A stretch of 64,000 bases of DNA from contig JAFCIZ010000006.1 in assembly GCA_017871115.1 (NCBI GenBank), forward strand, positions 1-64,000. The letters run 5' to 3'. Below the pieces are notes generated by a model, which saw only the letters and a program-made list of their open reading frames with translations, was not told the DNA's origin and did no database searches. A program made the position numbers and the translations under genes. This DNA comes from Cunninghamella blakesleeana (lineage: Eukaryota > Mucoromycota > Mucoromycetes > Mucorales > Cunninghamellaceae). Numbering within the stretch: position 1 is the stretch's first letter; each line of letters begins with the position of its first letter. Of this stretch, positions 36,283 to 47,671 are shown in pieces.

Positions 36283-38562
36283 ATGACTATTTCGCAATCT
36301 ATACCTGCACTTGAAATTTATACCAAAGGCACCAAAGCATGGTTTCAGGACGCAAAAGAAGCTTGGATATCAGCAACTTGCTTATCTAACGAAATAACTT
36401 CTGATAAAGTTTTATTAAAATTTATTGGTGATAGTAATTCAAAGGTATATATATACTTTTTTTTTAGAAAATAAATAAGTCAGGAAGCGTGTTTACCATA
36501 TATAACCTATTTTATATATAGGAATATGCTTTTGAAAGTACCATTAGTGATATTGAAAAAACGAACGGAGTCAACTTACCACCACTTCGAAATCCTATAA
36601 AACTAGAATTTACTGATGATTTAACAAATCTTAGTTACCTTAATGAACCTGCCGGTAAAATAATAATAGTATATGATACATATATATATGAGTTACTTAT
36701 TTTCATGGTTATTTATATTTATCCCATTATTTATTTATTTATTTTTAGTACTAAACACTATAAGAACTCGATATCTTCAGCGTTTAATTTATACCTATTC
36801 TGGAATTGTTTTAATTGCCGTCAATCCTTTTGATAAAGTATCCATATATGATGCTGATATCGTTCAACAATATTCTGGTAGAAGACGAGGTGAATTGGAT
36901 CCACATTTATTTGCTATTGCTGAAGATGCTTATCGGTGTATGATACGAGAAAAATCAAATCAAACAATTGTTGTATCTGGCGAAAGGTAAATATATATAT
37001 ATATATATTGGGCATATTTACTTTGAATGTAGAATTATATACAAACTTGATATACTGTTTTTTTATTTCCTTTTATTTTTTTAAAAAAAAGTGGGGCTGG
37101 TAAAACAGTTAGTGCAAAATATATTATGCGTTACTTTGCTACAGCAGATGATCAAGGATCTAATGGAGTAAAGAATAAAAAAGCTGATAGTGGCATGACA
37201 GAAGTAGAAGAACAAATATTAGGTAATTTTACTTATAAATAATGAATAAAAAATATGGATATAAATTAAGCAATAATAATAATATTTGTAATAGTAGCAT
37301 TAATTTATATATGTACATTTTCAATTTATAAATATTTTTTTATGGTAACTAGCTACTAACCCTATTATGGAAGCCTTTGGAAATGCAAAAACAACAAGGA
37401 ATGATAATAGTTCACGGTTTGGGAAATACATTGAGATTCAATTCGATAAAAGTACAAATATTGTTGGTGCAAAAATAAGAACTTATTTATTGGAACGTTC
37501 TCGTTTAATTTACCAACCAAAAACAGAAAGAAATTATCATATATTTTACCAAGTAAGTAAAATCAGGGAATAGGGGGGGGGTAGTTAGATGAAAAGAAGT
37601 AAAAAGAAAGAGAAGTAAATATCAACTGTTTTATTTATTATTGTTTTTTATTACCTTTTATTTTATTTTATTTTATTATTTATTATTTAATGAATTTAGT
37701 TATGCGCCGGTGCACCTTTATCAGAAAAAAAAGAATTTGAGCTATCTGATTATACAGCCTTTCACTATTTAAATCAAAATGGACCTACTTTAATACCTGG
37801 AGTAGACGATGCAGCCGAATTTGAACTTACACAGCGTGCACTCTCAACGGTAGGATTATCGGTACAATTGCAATGGAGTATATTTAGATTATTGGCAGCT
37901 TTGTTACATATTGGTAATGTCCAAATCACGGGTAGGAATGATGCTATGATTTCTGAATCAGACCAAGCTTTGCAAACTGCTTCTCGTCTTCTTGGGATTC
38001 AAGCCACTGAGTTTAAAAAATGGATAGTACGAAAACAAATTATCACTAGATCTGAAAAAATCGTTACAAATCTTTCTCCTGCACAGGCTCTTGTAGTGAA
38101 AGATTCAGTTGCCAAATACATTTATGCAAATCTTTTTGATTGGTTGGTGGGAATTATCAATGACCGCTTATCTTCTTCTAATGATAAAGATGTGGCTACA
38201 TTTATTGGCGTATTGGATATTTATGGTTTTGAACATTTCAAGAAAAATTCTTTTGAACAGTTTTGTATTAATTATGCTAACGAAAAACTTCAACAACAGG
38301 TAATATATATCTGAGTATAAACCTTTTAAATATATTACTAATATATTTTCTCATTTTTATTTTCATTTTATTTTTATTTTATAGTTCAATCAACATGTAT
38401 TTAAATTAGAACAAGAAGAATATATTAAAGAACAAATCAATTGGACTTTTATTGAATTTACCGATAATCAAAAATGTATCGAACTTATTGAAGGTCGATT
38501 GGGTATTCTATCTCTATTAGATGAAGTAAATACAAATATATGTATATATGAATTACAATTAC

Positions 38563-38608
<46 letters not shown>

Positions 38609-41387
38609 GAGCAACTCTTTTTTTATATATTATTTATTTATTTTTATAATATTTATTACAATCCATTAGGAATCACGTATGCCATCAGGTTCAGACGAAG
38701 GATTTATTCAAAAATTATATACTAATTTCGACAAACCTGAATACAATGGATACTTCAAGAAACCAAGATTCTCAAATAAGGCATTTACCATTTCCCATTA
38801 TGCTCATGATGTTGAATATGAATCCGAAAGCTTTATGGATAAAAACAAAGATACAGTACCTGATGAGCATTTGAACTTACTTCAGTCAACAGAATTTGAA
38901 TTTTTAAAGCAAGTGTTGGATAAAGCAGCAGAAAATAATCCACCCCCACCAGTTGAAAATAAACGTATGAGTATGATGTTCCGTAAACCAACATTGGGAT
39001 CTATTTTCAAATTATCTTTAATTAATTTAATGGAAACTATTGGAAGTACGAATGTGCATTATATTCGATGTATCAAACCAAATGAAGCAAAAGTTGCATG
39101 GGAATTCGAACCAAATATGGTCCTTAGCCAATTACGTGCTTGTGGTGTATTGGAAACAATTCAGATCAGTTGTGAAGGTTATCCTACTCGTTGGACGTTT
39201 AATGAATTTGTTGAACGGTTTTATGCACTAGTACCATTTGACCATTGGAATCCACAAAATCATCCTGATCCTCACGAACTTTCTTCTATCATTTTAGATG
39301 CCACAATAACAGATAAAACTATGTACCAAGTCGGTCAAACTAAACTGTTCTTCCGTGCTGGTCAGGTAAATAATAATTAAAAAGTGTATACTAAAGGAAA
39401 TATATATATCAAAAATCAAATATTAACTTGGATTTTTTTATTACTATTTATTTATTAATCTTCCTTTTCTATGATTACGCTTTATTATTCAATAATATGT
39501 TATAGCTTGCCTATTTGGAAAAACTACGAGCAGATAAATTTAACGAAAGTGCCACTTTATTACAAAAGAATATAAGACGGTTTATTTGTCGTAAAAAGCA
39601 TCTTCGTGTTCAACAATTGATTCTTAAACTTCAAGCCATAGCACGTCAAAAAATGGGTGTTAAGCAATTAAAAGAATTAAAGAACAACAGGGCTGCTACC
39701 ATGATTCAAACCCAATGGCGTCGCTTCATTGCACGTAAAAATTATTTGGCTAAACAACAATTTATTTTAAGATTACAAACTGGTAAAGTGACACTATATT
39801 ATATAGATATAATATAATATATATATAATATTGATTTATTAATGTATATACTTTTTTTTTTTTTTTTTTGCTGAACTATTTAGCAATTCGCTATCATCAA
39901 GCTTCAAATAAATTAGTGGTATTGAGAGAAAACCATGCTGCTACACAAATTCAACGATTAATTCGTGGATGGATGGCTCGTAAATATTATGAAAAACAAA
40001 GACAAATGATAATTTATCTTCAATCTTGTATACGTAAAAGGATGGCATACAAAAAACATTTGGATCTTCGTTCAGAAGCAAGATCTGCCAGTAAATTTAA
40101 GGAATTATCTTATACACTTGAGTTAAAGGTAGTGGAATTAACACAAACTATCACCAGCCTTCGTAATGAAAAGAAATCAGCTTTGGAAAAAAACGCTCAA
40201 TTAGAATCACATATACAAACCATGTCAGAAAAACACGAAAAATTGGAGAAGAAGACTAAAGGATTAGAAGAAAAATTAAAAGAACCTACAGTACCATTAG
40301 AAAAATGGAACCAATTGGAGTCTGAAAGAGACGCATTGATAAGCACTAATAAATCTACAACAGAACAACTTAAATCCAAAGATCGTGAAATTGAACAACT
40401 AACATCACAAATTGAACAACAAAAACAAGAATTGATCACTACGAAGCAATCACTTGAAGAAGCCAATACAAAAATGAAATCCATGGTAGAAGCTTCTGAA
40501 GCAGCCGAATTAAAAAGTCAAATTACAGCACTTAAAGCACAACTTAGTCAAGCTCTTCATGCACCACGACCTCAGCAAAATAATAACAACAATAATGGTC
40601 TACATACTTCATCCAGTTTAGCAGCACCTTCTTCTGGTAAAAGTAGATCACGTAGTGCTTCGCCTGTTCCTTCCTTGTCCAATACTACTAGACATGATAG
40701 TGCTATTCATATTGAAAATGATGTTACAAACACACCTAGACCAACTGCTACTACTGTTCCAACCACTGATTTATCTCGTAACCATATTAGTGGTAGACGA
40801 AATAGTTCTTCTGATGCGACAGACAATCAACTCAAATCATCTCAGGATAATGCACACGAAGCTGAATTACAAAATCAAAACCCACGCCCCATTTCTTTAG
40901 ATAATTTTGGCAAGGTAGCTGGTATAAAGTCTATCTACAAATTATCTGATCTTGATGAAAAATCACTTGAAGAGGTAAATTTATATATATATTTATATTT
41001 ATATATACATGTACATATGAATAGATAAATAGTTATATAAAAAAATCCAAACGTATATGTTGTATTTATTTATTTGTATATTTTTAATATTAATTTTATT
41101 TTATTTTATTTTATTTTTTTAAAAAAAAAGATACACTCTATATTACGTGATGAAGCTGGATTACAAAATGAATTAGTCGATGGACTTATTAAATGCTTAA
41201 AAATGCCTTTACCCAGTTTACAAAATCCTCCATCAACAAAAGAAGTATTTTTCCCTGCTCATGTCATTGGTATTTGTGTAATAGAAATGTGGCGATTAGA
41301 TTATTTCCATGAATCTGAAAGAATTCTTTTAACTATTATGGATACTATTCAAAAACAATGCTTTGTAAGTTATTTAATTTAATTTAA

Positions 41388-41444
<57 letters not shown>

Positions 41445-42827
41445 GTAATGATATTGAAAGATAAATCATCCTAATCACATACACACGCATATATATAAAT
41501 ATATATAATTACTATTTTGACTCTAGGGATTTACTGGTGAAGAAGCTGTTATTCCATGTATCTATTGGTTATCAAATATTCACGAGTTATTATCACTTAT
41601 TTGTATAGCTGAACATCAAAAAGAACAGCAAATGTTAAATCAACAAGCCAAACGTGGAGGGGTTGGATTAAGAAAAACATCAGCTTGGAATGATTTTGAA
41701 AATTTAGTAGATTCTATTAAATTTGAATTACAATGTTTAGAAGATAATATATTCCATGCAGCCATGAAAGAATTGAAGAAATATTTATCAAAAATGATCA
41801 TTCCTGCTATTATTGAAGCTCAAAGTTTACCTGGGTTTACCACTACAGAAGGAAGTCGTCTCTATCAGCGTATGTCCTTTAATAGCAACTCGTTAAGCCC
41901 AACTCAGATGATGGATAAAGTATTACAGCTTTTAAATAAAGTCTGGCGTGCTATGAAATGCTATGCAGTAGAAACTTCTGTTATAAATCAAGTTTTAACA
42001 GAACTATTAAAATACATTGGTGTAACAACTTTTAATGATTTACTTATGCGTAAAAACTTTTCATCATGGAAACGGGCTATGCAAATCCAATATAATATTA
42101 CTCGAATTGAAGAATGGTGTAAGAGTCATCAATTTTCAGATGGCATGATTCAATTGGAACATGTTTTACAAGCTGCTAAATTGCTTCAAATGAAAAAGGT
42201 AAAAAAAGAAAAAGAAATGCTCTAGTATTCATTTATTTTTTTTAATTAATGTTAAAATCATTTTTATCATTTTTATTATTTTGATTATTTATAGGCAACT
42301 TTAGAAGATATGGAAAATATTTATGAAGCATGCTGGATATTGTCACCCACTCAAGTTCAAAAAATAATATCAAGTTATACTGTAGCCGATTACGAAGTAA
42401 AAAAATAAAAACAAAAAATAAAAAATAGCATAGCTACTTAAATAGAGAAGAGAAAATTCATTCAAACTTATTTTTCTACTTTACAAAAAAAAAAAAAATG
42501 AAATAATATAGAGCCCTGTACCTTCCGAAATATTACAATCTGTTGCAGAACGTGTTGCAGCTGGTAATAAAAATGACATTCTATTATTAGATTCAGTAGC
42601 ATTAGATGATACATCAAGTCCATTTGAAGTGCCAGCGGTTAGAACGCCTATTCCACAACAATATCTTCCAGCTTGGGTAAATAAATAAAAAGATATTTTA
42701 AGTTATTCATGCATTCACTCACTAATTACACTTTCTTATTTTATTTTACTTTTAGCTCAATCTTAAAAAACTTCGACAATTGATTCAGCTTGTTCCATTA
42801 GATAATAATACTGAAGTAACTGCCTAA
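36283..42827 (+). CDS. MYO2: Class V myosin heavy chain (1637 aa, 15 exons)
   Basis: This actin-based cargo motor moves vesicles and organelles. Exons are 36283-36444, 36522-36654, 36749-36986, 37092-37222, 37353-37552, 37700-38299, 38385-38525, 38670-39365, 39506-39782, 39884-40974, 41131-41364, 41527-42198, 42295-42396, 42512-42676 and 42756-42827. An SH3-like N terminus precedes the motor. The P-loop GESGAGKT (176-183) is split by an intron inside its Ser codon. Switch I ([10 protein letters not shown]) and switch II ([27 protein letters not shown]) are intact. About six IQ motifs (778-905) bind light chains, followed by a coiled coil (about 905-1060) and a Ser/Asn-rich linker. A DIL cargo-binding domain (about 1224-1600) completes the protein. 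The name MYO2 is by yeast analogy; MYO4-type cannot be excluded. Confidence 0.95.
41393..41441. repeat. TA dinucleotide microsatellite in a myosin intron
   Basis: About 24 TA units fill the middle of the intron between 41364 and 41527. Similar but shorter TA repeats occur in many introns of this window. Confidence 0.85.
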
Positions 42828-43024
42828 TATACATATGTATTTTATTTTTTTATTTTTGATATCTAATTTTTATATATGAAAAGTATGTATATTTATGTAA
42901 AAAACAAATAAATAAAAGAATAAATAATAAATAATAAAATAATAAAATGCATGAATGGATTATAAATATATCTACATATACATCGGTATTAGTTTGATTT
43001 GTTTTGATAATTGAAAGAACTGAT

Positions 43025-43758
43025 TTAGTTATCGTCGTGAACACTAACGCGGTGATAGGTTTGTTGTGATTGTTGTAACTATAAAATAAAAAATATATAT
43101 ACATATTGAGCAAGATAAACTCATGAAAAATAAAAGATAAAATGGGGATAATTCCAATGAAAAAAAGATAACCTTTATAAGAATATATATATTTACCGTT
43201 TTCCATTTGGAGTAAAAAGGTTTGATCACAGCAAAAAGAATTAATCCAAATACAGCTATTAAAAAAGTTCTAACTATAATTTCATCTTTAAAAGAATCGC
43301 GAGCTATAATAAAAAAAAAAAGGAAAAAATACTTTTTAATACCGTTATAAAAAGTGTATATAACTCTCATACATATAAAAAATTAAAGTTTATTTGATTT
43401 TTTTACCAAAACAAGCAGTTTTAAAATCATTGCTAGGGCACGTTTCATCCGCAATACCATCACATATTCCATTTTCTACATTATCTAAACAAAATTGCTT
43501 TGTACAATTGCTACAAGGTTTATCCATTACTGGTAATTCAAATATAGTGCTGTTTGATCCACAAAAACATTTACAAAACATAATAGGATTAGCTGCTTGG
43601 GTTAATGATACAAATATAGACTAATAAACAAATTAATAAGTTAATATACATATATATATATACATATATTAATAGATCAATTAATAATGTTGAATTTTCT
43701 GATGAAAATAAATAAAAATGCAGCTTACAGTAAAAAATAAAAGAATGATGGAACCCAT
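43025..43758 (-). CDS. Small Cys-rich single-pass membrane protein, unknown family (134 aa, 4 exons)
   Basis: Exons 43758-43729, 43620-43407, 43303-43197 and 43078-43025 join in frame. A signal peptide is formed across the first junction (MGSIILLFFT then SIFVSLTQAANP). The mature ectodomain of about 60 residues has nine cysteines in close pairs: FCKCFC, PCSNC, QFC, GIC, TCPS and ACFG. RDSFKDEIIV leads into a membrane segment (about residues 91-111, TFLIAVFGLILFAVIKPF) and a short cytoplasmic tail ending VSVHDDN. The compact pattern looks like a conserved family, but I cannot name it. It resembles in size, not clearly in sequence, Cys-rich membrane anchors such as Opy2. It is divergent from the TBC gene. 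Confidence 0.7.
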
Positions 43759-44602
43759 ATTATTGTTGTGTTTATTGTAGTTTATTATATTTTTATAAAA
43801 AAAAAAAAGTGAAAGAGAAACAGCTAAAAAAAAATCGGAAGTCGAAAAAAATCTATGGTTTTTTTTTCTTGATAATAAATTTAACTTTTAAATAAAGTAT
43901 AATATTGATAGAAAGCTATTCTTTTTTTTTTTTTTTTTTTTTCAAGTAAATCTAATAAATCGAACAAAATAAAAATAATAAAAAAATACATGATCATGTA
44001 TATTAAAAAAAAGAATATTTATATATAAAAATAAATAAACTTAGTGATACATTACCATTTTATTAATACTCATAAATATATATATATATTTATATAAAGA
44101 TACACACCATTAATATTCATTTATTCCATATTCATAAAAAAAATACGTTTTTTTAGTAGTTTTTTAATAAATAACCATTTAAAACGATAAAATACATCAA
44201 TGTCTGTGATATATTAAACAAAAACGTGGTGCCTATTTTATTTTATTTTTTTTATTTTTTATCGAGCGCTCCAAACATCATCAATCGGATTAAAATGGGT
44301 ATAAAACCTAAACAAAACCTATTAGTTTAATAATCATATATAGATGTCAATTATTGTTTAATTGCTCAAATAATAAAGATAATTTTTAAAGATATACATA
44401 TTGGTTAAATAAATTTTTTTGAAAAATGTAATTTAAACTCAGAAATTAATATTTTTATAATTAAATAAATTTTTGTGTTCCCTTTTTTTTTTGATCCTTT
44501 CTTTCCATTCTTAATTTCTTCTTCTTCTTCTCTTTATTTTATTTGTTATTATTTATATTATTATTATTTTATTAATTGTAAATATACCTATATATCAAAA
44601 AA
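43759..44602. promoter_or_regulatory. Divergent promoter region, Cys-rich protein / TBC gene
   Basis: The 844 bp between the two start codons are AT-rich. A coding-strand pyrimidine tract at 44496-44533 (CTTTCTTTCC... with repeated TTC) lies 70-105 bases upstream of the TBC start. A T run occurs at 43922-43942. No gene was found. Confidence 0.5.
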
Positions 44603-45125
44603 ATGGGAACTCTTACACAAAATATACCTACATTAGAAAATAAATTATCAACAAAAGAATTATTATCAGATACAGAAGAAGACGAAGATGTGGTTTCTTA
44701 TTTTTCTGATGATTCAACTCAATCCTCAGATACTTTTGACCATCAAGACTATGTAGCGGCTGTTGACCCACTTGAAAATCCTCACAAAAATTTATTTGAA
44801 GATAATGTTGGTTGCGTTATTCAAGTCAAAACAGACGATGAAATCGACGATGATACTTCAGATGCTGATAGTGATCACTCCATTCACCAACTTCAGCAAG
44901 AGATGAAACAAGCTTATCAGAATGATAGTGATGCTTCAAGTGTTTATTCTAATACCAGTGAATATGAAGAACAAGAAACTTTTCGGATTCAAAACGATGA
45001 ACAAGAAGAAGCAGAAGCAGAAGAATATAATGCACTATTTAATAACCAACAACAGCCATTACGCCCTTCTTCTATTTCTTCTTCTGTGGATTCTATAGAT
45101 AAAAATACTGATCAATTATTGGATT

Positions 45126-45156
<31 letters not shown>

Positions 45157-47671
45157 AGCGATACCTTTGGATAGAACTTTTTCAGCTGATACAGGATCAA
45201 CAACACCACTTTCAAAAGGAACTGAAATCTATTTGGATGATGGACTAAATTATAATAATAATATGGATAAAAATAAACACCCCTTATTAGAAGAAAATAA
45301 AAAAGAGGATTTTAATGAAGATTATAATTCAATTGAATTGGAAAATAATAATAGTAATAAAGATATGTTAAATAATGATCCTACATCAGTGCATTTATCT
45401 AACAACAGCAATAATCGAAATACTTTAAGATTAAGTGCGGTTTCTTTTTCAGAACTAAATGAAATTGCACTTTCAGAAGATACCACAACTAATACAACTT
45501 CAGATACCACCACTCCTAAATCAGCAAGGGATTCTATATTAGCTGTCGCTACCAATGCTATTTCTAGTGTTACTTCAGCTGTAGCTAACTCTATTAAATC
45601 ACCAACTTCATCATTATCGTCTAATGATCCATTTTTAAATAACTATAGTAATAATAATAATAATAATAGTTTCGATCATGATAGATCCATAACATCGATA
45701 GAAAATAATAACAATAATAATAATATGGATCATACTCTTAAATCATCCTTACCACCTCCACCTCCTTTACCTAAAAAAGATATATCCATTGTTAAACCTA
45801 TACCTATTAATACAACTGATTTGCAATCAAAAAATCAATCTTCTTCAGCACCTATGATGACACCATCTAAATCAACACCTACACAACGATTTGTTTCCGG
45901 GTTATGGACTACTATAAAAACATCATCTTCTCCTACAACTGTAGCAAAGAAAAAAATTGAAAGACCCTCTGCTAATTTTGCCGAACGTCAAAAACGTCAA
46001 TCAAGACCACCTAGTTGTGTATTGCCAGGGTTTCAAGAATCTTTATTGGCTCAAATGGAACAACTAAATAGTGAAAATAAAAATGATCCTAAAGCTCAAC
46101 GGTTGTTGAATTTAAAACGACAATCTATAAGAAAAAGTTTAGCAGTGGCTTCAACTGAAACACCAAACAGTGATGATTATGATTGGGGTACTTAAAATAA
46201 TGAAAACGATAAAAAAAACATATAGGAAAAATAATAGTATTTATAATAATAATATAATTTTATTACAGAATAATATATTAATTATCACTTAATTACTATT
46301 ATTCTATTTTCTTTTTATTACTATTATTATTTAATAGAATTTTGGACTACAGTTATTTGTGAATTTGATCAAATGAAGAAAAGTAAAGAATTTAATAATC
46401 AGATTCGTAAAGGGATCCCTCCATCCTTACGTGGTATGATTTGGCAATCCTTAGCCAATGTGAAACAGTTGGATTTAAAAGAAGATCAGCATTATATAGA
46501 ATTACTGAAAGCAACTAGTCCCTATGATAAAATGATTCAACGTGATTTGGCTCGTAGTTTCCCGGATCATGATTACTTTAAAGATAAAAATGGTGTAGGT
46601 CAAGAAGGTTTATATAATGTAGTACGTGCTTACAGTGTTTATGATGCTGAAGTCGGTTATTGCCAAGGATTAAATTTTATCGTTGGTCCTTTATTATTGA
46701 ATATGCCTGATGAAGAAGCCTTTTCTGTATTAGTTCAACTAATGAATCAATATGGATTACGTGGTCATTTTACACCTTCTATGGAAGGACTTCATTTAAA
46801 GTTATATCAATTTGATGCCTTGGTAGCTGAACATTTACCTCATATATCTCGTCATTTAAAACGTCGTGGTATTGATCCTACTATGTATGCCTCTCAATGG
46901 TTTATGACCTTATTTGCTTACAAATTTCCTTTGGATATTGTGTTTCGAATCTATGATATTGTCTTTACAGAAGGAACTGAAGCGATCTTGAAGTTTTCTT
47001 TAGCTTTACTTAAAAAGAATGAAGCACATATTTTAGAATTGGATTTTGAACAATTATTACACTTTTTAAAGAATGGGCTATTTGAAGAATATATGAAATC
47101 CAATAGTCAAAAGGAAGATGATGATGCTGTTGATGATTGCCATCGACAATTAGTAAATGATGCTTGTCAATGGGATATTCCACGTAAAAGATTACTTCAA
47201 TTGGAAAAAGAGCATAAAGCACAAACATTAAAAGAAGAGCAAGATGCTAAACTATTAGAATCTTTACAAAAACAACAAGCTTCTTTACAACAACAGGTTG
47301 ATCAATTCAATACAACTATAGAAAATGAAAAGAAAGAACATCATGATTTATGTACTCAACTGCAGGACAGTCAACAACATTTTCAACATATGAAGGATGA
47401 GCAAGTCTCTTTACAAACTGTAGTCACTACCTTAAAAGAAGAAGTCGATACCATTGCACCTAAAATTGAACATCAATATAAAGAGCAATTTGATCAACTT
47501 TGCGATGAAAATACAGCTTTAAATCAAAGAAATGCTCAATTAGAAGATCAGCTATCCTCTTTGGAAGCTATACTAATTGATATGAAAATGCGGTATGCTC
47601 AAAGTGAAAATGAAAGAGATGAATTATCGAAAAAGTTTTATGAATTGAAAAAAATATTTGGTCAAAACTAA
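44603..47671 (+). CDS. GYP5: TBC-domain Rab GTPase-activating protein, Gyp5-like (972 aa, 2 exons)
   Basis: Exons 44603-46187 and 46338-47671 join inside a Glu codon. The first 500 residues are acidic, disordered and Asn/Ser-rich, with a Pro-rich PPPPPLPKK near 395. The TBC domain (about 551-760) shows KGIPPSLRGMIWQSL, the arginine-finger motif IQRDLARSFPDHDYF and the glutamine-finger motif YCQGLNFIVG, so it should be catalytically competent towards a Ypt/Rab GTPase. A long coiled coil (about 805-972) ends the protein. This order, acidic N terminus then TBC then C-terminal coiled coil, is that of yeast Gyp5/Gyl1 and mammalian EVI5-type proteins, which act on Ypt1/Sec4 in Golgi and exocytic traffic. 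Yeast Gyp5 is 894 aa. Confidence 0.92.

Noticed and set aside
40197..40484. 95-codon minus-strand frame within the myosin coiled coil (and 45322-45555, 47010-47228 in the TBC gene)
   Set aside because: They are antisense shadows of regular heptad and Asn/Asp-rich coding sequence.
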